Origin: Cordia subcordata
Lineage: Eukaryota; Streptophyta; Magnoliopsida; Boraginales; Cordiaceae
Reading direction: 5' to 3'
Length of the DNA: 64,000 bases
Assembly (NCBI GenBank): GCA_028554755.1
Contig: JAPTOF010000019.1
Span: 4,412,001-4,476,000 of the forward strand
This document shows positions 53,598 through 64,000 of the stretch, piece after piece. The translations under genes and the position numbers were made by a program. Below the pieces are notes generated by a model. That model worked only from the letters and a program-made list of their open reading frames with translations, ran no database searches and was not told the origin of the DNA. Within the stretch, counting starts at the first letter, position 1; every line of letters starts with the position of its first letter.

Positions 53598-56500
53598 ATT
53601 CAGTGAGGTCCTGCACAGATGGTATGGTTCCTAAATTTCAAATGCACTGGAGGCCCCCTGTAACGCATTTGTAATGTCAAAAGAGATTCTACTACTCAAC
53701 ATATTATTATCCTCTGCGTGGTACGGTTTCACTGCTATGGCATCTTCCTTTGTAACTGGGAATCTTTCCTATAACGAATTACGTACGTTGTGTGAATGCA
53801 TCAAATGAAATAAATCTTCCCAGAAGTCAATAAATATGATAAATCTGTGTGATGAATGGCCTTTAAAAACGGAGGCCTATGGACCATGTTGTAAAGGTTT
53901 TCATTTTGTTGTATCCAAATCTGCTGCTGAATATTTCCTTTTTTGGCACAGTAAGGTACATTTGTAGTGTCCACTTCCGTTGTCAAATTGAGTGTCAGTG
54001 TTTTTTTCTTCCTAACTAAGAGGAGTCGATGCTATCTGGGATCTAGTCAAGTGTCCATTGGCTGATCATTGACCACTTTAGAACCGCAAAATGAGAAGGG
54101 AAAACATAAAGGCACAATGAATTTAGATTTTCTCATTGCGTTTTTCTTGTGACATTGTAATGTTCCTCACTGTAAAGTTCAAATTTAATCGTTCCAATCA
54201 TGCGATGATGCATTTGGGAATCTTGGTCTGGAATGCTACCTTGGATCAAACCCTCCAGGGAGATGATAATAGGTCTTGACTTCTATATCCTCATCTTTGC
54301 ATCAGACACGATGGTTAAGTGATAAAACATTGCCCCAAATAATAAATCATCCAGCAAAAATCCTACCAGTTGAAGATGATTGAGCTTCAAAAACACGCTG
54401 ATGGAAGACTGTGATGCTTGAAAACGACAGCTAAAAGTTTAGAATGTGAGTTGATGCAAGCATGAGGCGTGTGGTATTCTCATTTCTTCGCTTTTCTGTT
54501 CCCTTTTCTTCAGAGAGCATTTTATTCTATTCGACCAAGAATATTTGAGCTATTAAAAAAGGTGGTGATGAACTAACGTAGGCAAAGAACACCTTGGACG
54601 CTAGGTTTTCTTTGTGGATGATGATGTTCACTTTTCTCCTACCTTTTCTATGTTCGTTTAAGCCATTTCTATAAGTGTTCTCAAACACGAGCCACATGAT
54701 CCTCTCTTCATTATCACCCTAATTTTTCACTCTATTTTTGCAATTGCCACTTCATAGAAATTAATTGAAAGATCGGTTCTTGAGAATCTACATTTTTCGA
54801 AACCTAAAAAATAGACAGAAATCTTTCTTGAGGCAAATATTTTTGTACATACTTCTTCTGGTTGATTCACACCATAATTTATTCTCATAAGATGACAGAT
54901 ACTAGTTAAAATATATACATGTATTAACAGTCTTAAGTCGGTTAGAAGGTCTAATTTTTGTACTTATACTCTCTAATTATAAAAATTATTTCACTTGGAA
55001 CTAATTTGGGGCATTTGTTTGGGACACATAGTCGTACTATGAGTCTACAAGACGTATAAACTTAGAATGAGTCAAATACAATTTGACCTAAAAATGAGTT
55101 TTTTGTCCCAAAAAGATAAGGGGAAAAAAAAAGAGAGAAAAGAAGATTGGAGAAAAACCAATAATGAAGTTGGAGAGAGGCCTCTCCCATTTAAACATGG
55201 TATAACATTACGATTATGACAAATATGTTTCTTAATGTGGGATGAAACAATATAAGGACAGATTTGCAATCCACTTTATGAAATGGTCCCAAAAATTATT
55301 GAATGCCAATGCCAAGAAAAGCATCAGAAAAGCATGGATTTTAAAATAAGTGACTTTTCGTGATTACTTATTGGCAATAGTTGCTTTCTAAGTGCTTTGT
55401 GCTTATGTGAATGATTTATAAGCAGACTTGAATTTTTCTGTAGACAGAGATGTTATAACAACCAAGAAAATGCAATCTTTTTTCTAAGTGGTATATTATG
55501 CAATCGTGGATTAATCCCACAACAGAATCTTCTATTTCAAATTATAAAAATGAGAAAATAGAAGGAAAAAGAAAAAAGAAAACTAAGAATGAAATGTTAA
55601 GAGGAGGCCCCAAGAGAGTTTGAGCTGGATTTTAGGAGTGAAGAATCTCGTGTATATATAGAGAAGCCATATATTGGGGTCATTCTAAGTGCTCCTATAT
55701 GCAAGGTGGTTGAAATTGTGTGTTAGGGTTAGTTAAATTTTAAAGATACGTCGCGAGTTTCAAATAACGATAAGTATTGATTTAAGCACAAACTTATATG
55801 ATAACCTTTCTGAAAATTTAAAATACAATGAGTTCTATAATAGGACTTTACTTTCCAAATGATTTAAACTATTAGCAACTACGAAAAGATTCTAATCCTA
55901 TATTAAAACCTCACAGTGATAAATGTTCCAAGCATTTCAATGTGATACAATTAAAATGTGACAAATGTTGCAAGCATTTTTATTTATTTCATATCTTGTA
56001 CTCATGTTGATATTAATACAAATTTTTGTTTCTGATATAACAAAATGTGATACAATTTTCTAGAAGACCAGTTAATGGTTGCTCTTCTTTTATTTTTGGC
56101 CTATATAGCAATCAAATTAGTTATTGAAATTTCGTTAGTCGATGCATCAAAAGGTCAATAACTTAATGGCACTGTTGAAAAGGACATTCAAACTAAGAAA
56201 CCAAAATATTTTTCGTTTTTCGTCGTTGGAATCTACTAAATCCATTTAAAAAAAAAAAATAGTCCGCATTATTTCGAAAACATGGTTTGTCCAAGTTGTC
56301 CAAACACAATTGATATCACACAATCTATTATTATATTCATTATATTCCATTTACTGTACTTTAATGTAACTCAATTTGTTTTTCCAAAAAAAAAAAGATA
56401 TTGGGCTTTACAATAAAAGTCTTTCAACATTGGATGGGCCAGGCCCAAAATTGAAGTTGGTTTTGAGACAAGGACAACTAGCCCACATCCTATGGAGTAG

Positions 56501-57344
56501 ATAGGTTTGGGAAGTTCTCTTGGATTATTAAAAGCCTTATGAGAACAAGTCTCGCGCCACAACTTTTCACTACCAAACAAAACACACCTCTCCCTCTCTC
56601 TCTCTCTCCGCCTTGTGTACCACGCGTATCTTTCTCTCTCCTCACCAAAATTAGCGATTTCTCTTTTACCTTCTCGTCATCCTCCTCTTTCCTACCACTA
56701 ATCTATACATACACACCAAGAGAGAGAGAGAGATTATATGCACGTGCGTATATATAGGTGTATGTATATATATACAGAGTATTATATGTAAATGTATGTG
56801 TAAATAAACACAATACGTATTATGAATAGATTCTTTTTCAGATAAAAAAGTCATCTCTTTTCCTATTCCCATTCCAAATCTGATTAAGAAACCTTCTCTT
56901 TTCACTACTCAATACTTTCTTCCAATATATATATGTATATATATATTGCATTGTCTTTGTTTCCTTTCAGCTAAGCCTTTCACAGGTCTGTTTCTTCATC
57001 AGTTTATATATATGTAATGATTAATTGATAATTTGATATATTCTTCGTGTATTCTAGTATGTGAAATTTATTCAAAGCTATTGATTTTTTGTTGGGTTCA
57101 TGTGAATTGGTTTTCTTCTGCGGTGGTTTCTGTGGTTTACGAGGAACTCTGTGAAATTGTTGTTGCTTTTGGTTTTAGTTTTGCAATTCAAGAATCGAGG
57201 GTTTTCTTGTACAACATGATTTGGGTTGAAAATTCTGTTATATGATGGGTAGTAAATTTTTGGGTATCGCAATGGTGTAGGGTTTGTGAAAATTGTGGAC
57301 TTGTTGATTAGTTGGGTGGTGAGATTTTGGTGATTGAATGCGTA
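53598..57344. other. 3.7-kb intergenic region; F-box gene promoter and leader at the right
   Basis: No gene is supported between 53598 and about 56370. From there the promoter of the F-box gene is likely. Four site II elements (TGGGCC/T in either orientation) lie at 56402-56407, 56435-56440, 56442-56447 and 56480-56485, followed by a CT repeat (about 56589-56608) and TA-rich runs. A CACAG/GTCTG near 56985 could be a leader donor. An upstream ATG at 57338 overlaps the main start. Confidence 0.55.
56402..56485. promoter_or_regulatory. site II (TGGGCY) cluster upstream of the F-box gene
   Basis: Four TGGGCC/T elements in either orientation fall within 84 bp, two of them as a near palindrome, TGGGCCAGGCCCA, at 56435-56447. 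Such clusters are proximal promoter elements of plant housekeeping genes. This places the transcription start probably between 56500 and 56700. Confidence 0.6.
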
Positions 57345-59771
57345 ATGGGGTTGAATCAAGAAGAGGATTTATTTTCTGCGTATTTGAGTGAGGATTGTTT
57401 TGATGAGGATATGGATGATGGGCGTTTGAGTAGGGAATGTTGTGATGGGAATTTGGATGGTTTTCAAAATTTTCGGACTTCTAATTGGAAGGTGGGAGAT
57501 AGTCATGATAATAGAAGGGAGGAAACTGAGAAGGGTGTTGAAAATATTGCTGATTTGTTGCCAAAGGATCCCTTTAATATGGAATTTAGTGCTACGGTGA
57601 CGGCTATTACAAGTTGGATAGAGGATTTGGAGAAAGATCTTGGGTTAAAAAGTCTTGGTTTTGTTGAAACCGATGAAGTTGAGGTCAAGAAGGTGGATAA
57701 TCAATTATTTGCTGAAGTCAATTTTGTTTGGAATGGTTCGGTGAGGCTTCATCCTGAATTTCGTGAACTTGATAAAAATTCGTTGAAGGCTGCAATGGAA
57801 TTGGAGAATGGGTTGAGCGATGGCCATCTTCTTTTGGATGGTGAGATCGAGGAGATTATGGGTTTCAGCTATGAGAAGTATCGGGTTTCTAGTGATGCAG
57901 CTAATAAGCATAAAAACTGCACTAAAGATTATCGTGATGGTGATGGAGGTTCTTCTGCAGATGGTGAGATCGAGGAGATTATGGGTTTCAGCTATGAGAA
58001 GTATCAGATTTGTAGTGATGCAGCTAATAAGCATGGAAGCTGCACTGAAGATTATTGTGATGGTGATGGAGGTTCTCCTGCATATGCTTTCCTTTTTGCT
58101 CTTGGTTATCTGAAAGTGGAAGACCTTCTTTCTATTGAAAGGGTTTGCAAAGAGTTGCGTAACATAGTTCGAGATGATCCTCTTCTGTGGAGGAATATCC
58201 ACATAGATCCTCCATTGAGTTACAAAATCAATGATGATGCTCTTCTGAGATTAACAGACAGAGCGCAGGGCACTCTTCAGAGTTTGAGTCTTGTTGAGTG
58301 CTTAAATATCACTGATACAGGTTTAAAGCACGTGCTTCAAAGGAATCCTGGCTTAACAAAGGTCAGCATTTACATGTAGATAGAATTCTTGCAATATTTT
58401 CTAGCTGCTTTGCACTTCTTTTGCTTCCAGCATTACTTGCATGCTCCATTTTAACAAGTTATTTTATGATGAATATGGTAGAATTTTACTGATTCATATG
58501 GCACTTAGAATGGTTACGGTTGTATGTCTTGAAAGGAATCTTGTAAGGGCTTCAGTCTTTTAACAGGGTAATAGGATATCACTACCACATGATCTGTCAT
58601 GATTTGCATAGCACTGGATTATGCTTGTCATCTTATGTTCTCTTTCTAAATGCTACTATATGTATTCTATCAAATCAAATGCATGAAAAGGGTGGATTTT
58701 ATTATCTTGAGTTTTAAAATCTATTTTGCATTTGAGGCTTATATTGATGTTTGTGTTTATCCATATGCTTATAGAATGAATTCAGGAAGAAATCTTGGCA
58801 AATCTTATTTGTGATATTTCACTTCACCATATCAATTAGTGTATACATAATGTTCTGCTTGACCTCTAGTAGGAGCATTGTATCCCCTCCGGACACATTA
58901 GTTGCAGATATGATTTTTTTAAAAATCTAAATGTTGAAAAGTAATCATCATCTTCCATTTCCATGTTCAGAAAATATCTTGTATAATATGTAATTAGCTT
59001 TTCGTTTATGTTATCATTGGATTTGCTGTTTGGTTTCTGGGACTACTTCTGAGTTCCCTGAGAAGATATTTTTTCAATAGTTCTCGTTTTGTTTGCCTCT
59101 GGTCCAGTTACTTTTATTTGAAAAATATTTGCATTTATTTGTTGCTATATCTTTATGTTTGTTTTCTTCCTGTATAAAAGTCTTCAAAAAATTTGCCCCT
59201 TCTGGTGCAGCTAAGTGTGCCAGGTTGTATCAGACTCAGTGTTGATGGTATTCTACACAACTTAAAGACCTTTAAGACTATTGGCATTCCTGGGATCAAG
59301 CATTTGAGGATTGGTGGAATATTTGGTGTAACTAATCAGCATTTTCAAGAATTGAAGCATTTGCTTGGTGCAGAGAACCACAAGCAGTCCAGTGGACAAA
59401 ATCCACGATTGTACTGTGCTGGTCAGTTGTATCTTTCTTTCGATGATGAGCGTGCCATTGATATTGAAACATGCCCTAGATGCCAAGAGCTACGACAAGT
59501 CTATGATTGTCCGGCGGAGAGTTGTCGAGCAAAGCACCAAACCGCTCAACTGTGTAGGGCCTGCATTTTGTGCATTGCTCGTTGTATAAACTGTGGCCGC
59601 TGCTTAAGTAATTGTGATTATGAGGAGACATTCTGTCTGGACTTGCTTTGTTTGGATTGTAAGAAGCAGCTTCTGGATTTCCAGGGTAGATCAGCTGGCA
59701 TCACCACAACTTCGCCAATGCAAACAATTCTTCATCAAAGAGCAAGTTATCATTTTTATCTCTGTGGCTGA
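57345..59771 (+). CDS. F-box protein with Cys-rich C-terminus (SKIP14 / At3g27290-like)
   Basis: Two coding exons, 57345-58361 and 59211-59771, join as ACAAAG/GTCAG and GTGCAG/CTAAG for 525 codons plus stop. The F-box is at about residues 246-290 (YAFLFALGYLKVEDLLSIER, then VCKELRNIVRDDPLLWRNI). It is followed by leucine-rich segments (SLSLVECLNITDTGL). The C-terminal third has about fifteen cysteines in zinc-ribbon-like spacing, such as CPRCQEL, CRACILC and CINCGRC. F-box proteins join an SCF ubiquitin ligase through SKP1 and select targets; the target here is unknown. An acidic N-terminal half contains a 41-residue in-frame tandem duplication (165-205 and 206-246). The start is the ATG of MGLNQEED. 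Another ATG 7 nt upstream lies in a different frame. I recall At3g27290 as the syntenic relative. Confidence 0.9.
57837..58082 (+). repeat. 123-bp in-frame tandem duplication inside the F-box gene
   Basis: Units 57837-57959 and 57960-58082 are each 123 bp (41 codons) and differ at roughly ten positions. Both encode DGEIEEIMGFSYEKY, then a variable part, then DGDGGS. The second unit directly precedes the F-box. Confidence 0.95.
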
Positions 59772-60042
59772 AGTATCTTGACACTAATATGCCTTATTGG
59801 ATGTGCTGGACTGGCAGCCGCATGATAGTCATTTTTAAGCATGTGATCTGGTTGAGCAAGTGCTGTTTTCCTCATGCATTACCTCGAATATACGGGGGAG
59901 GAAAGGTAACAGCATCATAGGTTTGTGTGAAGTGAAGCTCATAACTAGACAAATTTCAGATTTGGTTTCAGTTGGTACTTTCTTTGGTGGTTTGTAAACA
60001 TGACGTGAAGGACCGATTAAATTGGTTAATATTCAGATGGAA

Positions 60043-60150
60043 TTAGGGGTAGCTCAAGTGGTTGTGACTATCTCCCTTTGGAGTGAAACCTGGGTTCGAA
60101 TTCTGTTGGAGATGGGGCGTTTTTAAAAAGAAAAATAAAAGAAAAAAGTA
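60043..60150 (+). mobile_element. tRNA-derived SINE-like remnant
   Basis: The segment reads TAGCTCAAGTGG, close to a pol III A box. About 30 bp later it reads GGGTTCGAATTC, close to a B box. An A-rich tail follows from about 60122. No cloverleaf forms, so it is not a tRNA gene. I could not find a target duplication. Confidence 0.6.
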
Positions 60151-60332
60151 ATATGTCGGATGCTAAAGTTGCAGCAGCTGGAAATTTCGAGATAGATGGA
60201 GCTTGAACACGTCTGTTGGAGGCGGCGGAGTTTGTAAAAAGGGCAAAAAAAAAAAAAAAAGGGAAAAAGTTATGTGTGGGATGCTAAAGTTGCAGCAGAT
60301 GGAGTTTTCGAGACAGATGGGGCTTGCCCCAC
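60147..60332 (+). repeat. two diverged direct repeats of about 65 bp
   Basis: Segments 60147-60210 and 60267-60332 both contain GGATGCTAAAGTTGCAGCAG, then TTTCGAGA-AGATGG, then GCTTG. They are separated by about 56 bp that includes a poly-A run (60246-60260). They look like an old local duplication, perhaps connected with the SINE tail beside them. Confidence 0.8.
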
Positions 60333-60565
60333 GTACAGCCTTACCGAAAGAACTTACGACGCCAGGTTATTCTCTATATAATTATATATATAGTCATGAT
60401 TCTGTTGTGTAAACCACAGTGATCACAGTTAGTTGTGTTTTGAAGTGGATGAGCTTTTGGTCTCAAGTTACGTAACAGGTCTTGATAAGGGACATCATTC
60501 GAATGGATGAGAGGTGCCAGCAGAGCTGGAAGTAAACTCAAGGGGCATTCTGCTCTTTACGTAGT

Positions 60566-60578
60566 CGCGCGCGCGCGC
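60566..60578. repeat. alternating (CG)n run
   Basis: About six to seven CG dinucleotides lie within otherwise AT-rich DNA. Alternating CG can adopt Z-DNA and is a dense CpG methylation target. No function is shown. Confidence 0.85.
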
Positions 60579-61522
60579 GCACTCATGGTTTTGGTTCTAT
60601 TCCTTCATTGACATAACGAGGATTAGGATGCTTGTTCGTGTTGCAGAACGTGGAAAGCTTGCCTGTCTAAACTGAAGACTCTGTATTTATTGCTGGACTG
60701 TCGTATGTTAGTGGTTGGTTATTTTCATATATACAAGTGGTACAACCAAAAATGGAAAAAAGAAAAAAAGAACTAAAAATCATATGTACCTATAGCAAGC
60801 TTTGAACTATAATAAGTGAAGCAAGTACCTGTGTTATTTTTTCATAGATAATGGAGAATTTCTATACTGGATTAGAGATTGACTATCTTATCGTGCTAAG
60901 TTGTAATGGCTTGAGGAGGGACTTTCTTATGGGACATGTTTATCAAGTAATTAATAGTTGTGTAGACTCTTGCTAACTAAAACCCTGATAGACTGTTGGG
61001 TTTTGGAATGATTATTAAGATTTTAGAGTAGTTGAATTCTCTATCAGAGAAAGATAGGAGTAGATATTCTTCCCACAAAGATTATTACATAATTTGCCTT
61101 AGGACTGTCTTGTTATCCCTAAAAAAAATATTGTAATGGTCCTTTTGCAAGCAGAGGATAACATGAACAATTACCCCAAAAAAAAAAAAGAAAATAAAAA
61201 TATAATTATAAAGAAAAGGTTTATAAAAACTTAAATCCTGTTTTTTTTTTTTTGTCTTTGAAGAAAAGAAAGGGTTGATAGATTTTGTACATGAATTATC
61301 CAAATTAATCCATATACCCTTCTTTCATTTACTTTAATTTATATATTCTTTTTCATATTTCCGACTCTCCTTCATTGTTCCCTTGCCACTTGAACTGGGC
61401 CGCTACTAATCATTTTCTTTCCACTAAACAGTACACCCTTGTGGCTCATCCGTGTTGGAGTATACATACAACTTGAAGTGACTCATTAAAATTCAGCATA
61501 ACTAAAAGGAACAAGAGAATAG

Positions 61523-63631
61523 ATGCGTAGTCTCCTAAAACATAGAAGATACTGCACGAACATTACAATCGCAGCTAATCCTCAGATTGCCCGATATGCG
61601 CGTTTGGGCCAAATTGAGCATGCTCGGAGGGTATTCGATCAAATGCCTGAAAAGAGCATCGCTTCATGGAACTCTATTATTGCCGGCTACTTCCAAAACA
61701 ACCAACCCAATGAGGCGCAGCGGCTGTTCGATCAAATGCCCCATAGGAACCTAATATCTTGGAATGGGTTGGTTTCTGGTTACGTAAAAAATGGGATGAT
61801 TAGAGAAGCCCAGAAAGTGTTTGATATAATGCCCGAAAGGAATGTTGTGTCGTGGACTGCTCTGGTTAGAGGATTTGTTGAGGCAGGGTTGGTTACGGAG
61901 GCGGAGGCCATCTTTTGGCAGATGCCTGAAAAGAATGTAGTCTCGTGGACTGTTATGTTGGGTGGGTTGATTCAAGATGGTAGAATACAAGAGGCATGGA
62001 GATTATATCATATGATGCCAGAAAAGGATATCGTGGCTAGGACCAGCATGATCAGTGGCTTGTGTCAAGATGGTCGTTTGGATGAAGCGCGTGAGATTTT
62101 TGATGATATGCCACGGAGAAATGTGGTTTCTTGGACAGCGATGATCTCGGGGTATGCTCATAATGGGGGAGTAGATGTTGGTAGGAAGCTTTTCGAGGTC
62201 ATGCCTGAGAAGAATGAGGTCTCATGGACAGCAATGCTAATGGGATATATTCAGTGTGGTAGGATTGAAGAGGCCTATGAGCTTTTCAATGCGATGCCTG
62301 TGAAACCGCTTGGTGCTTGTAACTTGATGATACTTGCCTTGGGCCAGAATGGGGAGATTTCAGAAGCAAGGAAGATTTTTGATTCAATGAGTGAGAAGGA
62401 CGACGGGACCTGGAGTGCGATGATTAAGGTTTATGAACGTAAAGGATTTGAACTTGAGGCACTTGGTTTGTTTCGTTTCATGCAGACGCAAGGAGTGAGG
62501 CCAAATTTTCCTTCGGTGATAAGTGTTCTCTCTGTTTGTGCCAGTCTTGCGACTCTTGATCATGGTCGACAGATCCATGGTCAGATACTCAGATCCAAGT
62601 TTGATGCGGATGTTTATGTTTGCTCTGTATTAATCACAATGTATATGAAATGCGGTGAGCTTGCCAAGGCAAAACAAATATTCGGAAGTTTTCCTGCCAA
62701 GGATATAGTTATGTGGAACTCTATAATCACAGGATATGCTCAACATGGTTTAGGAGAAGCAGCTCTCCTAGTGTTCCATGAAATGTGTTCTTTAGGCATT
62801 GCTCCAGATGACATTACTTTTGTCGGAGTTCTCTCGGCATGCAGCTATACTAAAAGAATAGAAGAAGGGAAAGAAATATTTGAGTCCATGACGTCAAAAT
62901 ATTCAGTCAAGCGAAGCACTGAACATTATGCTTGTATGGTTGACATGCTCGGAAGAGCTGGCCGTTTGGATGAGGCAAAGGATTTGATCAACAATATGCC
63001 TGTAGAAGCAGATGCAGTCGTTTGGGGTTCTTTGATGGGCGCATGTAGGACCCATAATAACTTAGATCTGGCTGAAGTTGCAGCAAAGAAACTTCTACAA
63101 CTCGAGCCCAAAAACGCAGGCCCTTATATCCTGCTCTCAAATATCTATGCGTTGCGAGGTAAATGGAAAGATGTAGCTGAGTTGAGGAAGACCATGCGAT
63201 CTAGAAACCTGAGCAAGTCGCCCGGTTGTAGCTGGATTGAGGTGGAAAAGAAAGTTCACATGTTCACTGGCGGAGAAAGCAAACCACATCCTGAACATCA
63301 TTTGATCATTAAGATGTTGGACAAATTAGGCGCGCTGCTGAGAGAGGCGGGATATAGTCCTGACTGTAGTTTTGTTCTACACGATGTGGACGAAGAGGAG
63401 AAGATTCGTAGCTTGGGACATCATAGCGAGAAGCTGGCAGTGGCATATGGACTTCTCAAGTTGCCTGAGGGTGTGCCTATTAGAGTAATGAAAAATCTGC
63501 GAGTTTGTGGCGACTGCCATTCTGCAATCAAGTTAATAGCCAAAGTGACCGGGAGAGAGATCATTCTGAGGGATGGAAATAGATTTCATCATTTCAAGGG
63601 TGGCCAATGCTCTTGCGGTGATTATTGGTGA
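61523..63631 (+). CDS. PLS-class PPR protein with E and DYW domains (At1g56690-like)
   Basis: A single exon of 702 codons, typical of plant PPR genes. A basic N-terminus (MRSLLKHRRYC) suggests mitochondrial import. Residues of about 20-550 form a chain of 31-36-residue helical repeats of P, L and S type, with repeated ARRVFDQMPEK-SIASWNSII-like units. E and E+ regions follow. The DYW domain carries the cytidine-deaminase signature His634-Ser-Glu636 and Cys662-x2-Cys665-His666, and ends with CSCGDYW. DYW proteins bind one RNA site through their repeats and convert C to U in organelle transcripts. The sequence resembles Arabidopsis At1g56690, whose editing site I do not know. The catalytic residues are intact. 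The start is the first ATG, with no in-frame alternative giving a better import signal. Confidence 0.95.
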   Translation: MRSLLKHRRYCTNITIAANPQIARYARLGQIEHARRVFDQMPEKSIASWNSIIAGYFQNNQPNEAQRLFDQMPHRNLISWNGLVSGYVKNGMIREAQKVFDIMPERNVVSWTALVRGFVEAGLVTEAEAIFWQMPEKNVVSWTVMLGGLIQDGRIQEAWRLYHMMPEKDIVARTSMISGLCQDGRLDEAREIFDDMPRRNVVSWTAMISGYAHNGGVDVGRKLFEVMPEKNEVSWTAMLMGYIQCGRIEEAYELFNAMPVKPLGACNLMILALGQNGEISEARKIFDSMSEKDDGTWSAMIKVYERKGFELEALGLFRFMQTQGVRPNFPSVISVLSVCASLATLDHGRQIHGQILRSKFDADVYVCSVLITMYMKCGELAKAKQIFGSFPAKDIVMWNSIITGYAQHGLGEAALLVFHEMCSLGIAPDDITFVGVLSACSYTKRIEEGKEIFESMTSKYSVKRSTEHYACMVDMLGRAGRLDEAKDLINNMPVEADAVVWGSLMGACRTHNNLDLAEVAAKKLLQLEPKNAGPYILLSNIYALRGKWKDVAELRKTMRSRNLSKSPGCSWIEVEKKVHMFTGGESKPHPEHHLIIKMLDKLGALLREAGYSPDCSFVLHDVDEEEKIRSLGHHSEKLAVAYGLLKLPEGVPIRVMKNLRVCGDCHSAIKLIAKVTGREIILRDGNRFHHFKGGQCSCGDYW

Positions 63632-63854
63632 TTGGTTTGGTTTTAAGTGCTTAAGGAAATTAACCCAACAGAATCTGATGCCAATTTTTGTGAAAGTTGC
63701 ACAAATCCTCAATTTTGGGTATAGTATTATTTATTATATAGGGAGGTATTGACAGCAATGTTTTACAGCACAGGGAAATTAGTGGTTTTTTGAGTCCGGG
63801 TATTATACAACTTCAATGTAACACAACTGTTAAAACATTTTACTCTGATGTAAT

Positions 63855-64000
63855 TAGGGGTGAGCATTATTCGGTTATAACCAAATAACCGAATTGAATC
63901 TAACCGAAATATAAAATTCGGTTCAGTTATTTTTATATTCGGTTGGTTTTGGTTATTAAGAATGAAAAAATTTAGTTTTTGGTTCGGTTTCGGTTATTCC
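63855..64000. mobile_element. left end of a hAT-like, CGGTT-rich element (cut by window edge)
   Basis: It begins TAGGGGTGAGCATTATTCGG and continues with many CGGTT and AACCG motifs in both orientations, up to the window end. The first bases match the ends of the element at 9629-10388 (TAGGG-TG-GCAT). The other end is outside the window, so the call rests on the left end alone. Confidence 0.55.

Larger units (their letters stand above)
59772..61522. other. intergenic between the F-box and PPR genes
   Basis: No gene is supported. It contains a SINE-like remnant with pol III boxes (60043-60150), two related 65-bp segments (60147-60210 and 60267-60332) and an alternating CG run (60566-60578). 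AT-rich DNA with A and T runs (61168-61250) precedes the PPR gene. Confidence 0.6.

Noticed and set aside
60043..60115. A tRNA gene
   Set aside because: The A-box and B-box motifs are present, but there is no acceptor stem or anticodon arm, so a SINE remnant fits better.

Overview
This 64 kb window is nuclear DNA of a flowering plant, most likely a core eudicot. The evidence is AT-rich intergenic DNA, GT-AG introns, plant-specific gene families (CYP89, augmin subunit 6, PUX1, a DYW-type PPR protein) and small plant transposons. I cannot name the species. There is nothing prokaryotic here: no operons, CRISPR arrays or attachment sites.

I can support eight complete protein-coding genes and one partial or broken one. 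Exon joins were made by hand from splice sites. In every multi-exon gene the joined length is a whole number of codons ending at a stop, and this is the main support for the models. From left to right: a RING-finger gene tail (2066-2685, +, possibly decayed); PGAP1-like GPI inositol-deacylase (2960-16309, -, 18 exons, 1107 aa); carboxylesterase CXE11-like (17933-20896, -, 2 exons, 498 aa); PP2A B56/B' regulatory subunit (23635-26891, -, 2 coding exons, 524 aa); augmin subunit AUG6 (30557-35897, -, 13 exons, 730 aa); UBX protein PUX1 (36666-39695, +, 7 exons, 250 aa); cytochrome P450 CYP89-like (43993-45618, +, 1 exon, 541 aa); cytosolic glucose-6-phosphate dehydrogenase (48121-53597, +, 15 exons, 511 aa); SKIP14-like F-box protein (57345-59771, +, 2 coding exons, 525 aa); DYW-class PPR editing factor resembling At1g56690 (61523-63631, +, 1 exon, 702 aa).

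From memory of Arabidopsis locus names, the content matches two related blocks: At3g27290 to At3g27325 (F-box, G6PD5, PUX1, CXE11, PGAP1-like) and At5g40740 to At5g40760 (AUG6, G6PD6). The window appears to keep on one chromosome what Arabidopsis has split between two duplicated copies. The genes do not form one pathway. They are mostly housekeeping functions: GPI-anchor remodelling, phosphatase targeting, microtubule nucleation, CDC48 disassembly, NADPH supply, ubiquitination and organelle RNA editing.

The spaces and introns hold small mobile elements with readable ends. They include a TRIM-like LTR element with a perfect 5-bp target duplication and a SINE-like insertion with a 22-bp target duplication, both in PGAP1 introns. 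There is also a hAT-like non-autonomous element with an 8-bp target duplication, three copies of a Tourist-type MITE, several AT-rich fold-back elements, a pol III-box SINE remnant, and the left end of another element at the window's right edge. I found no clearly new biological system. The best leads are the retained gene block, the shared AUG6/PUX1 promoter, a GC-AG intron and start-stop upstream ORF in PGAP1, and a 41-residue in-frame duplication in the F-box gene.
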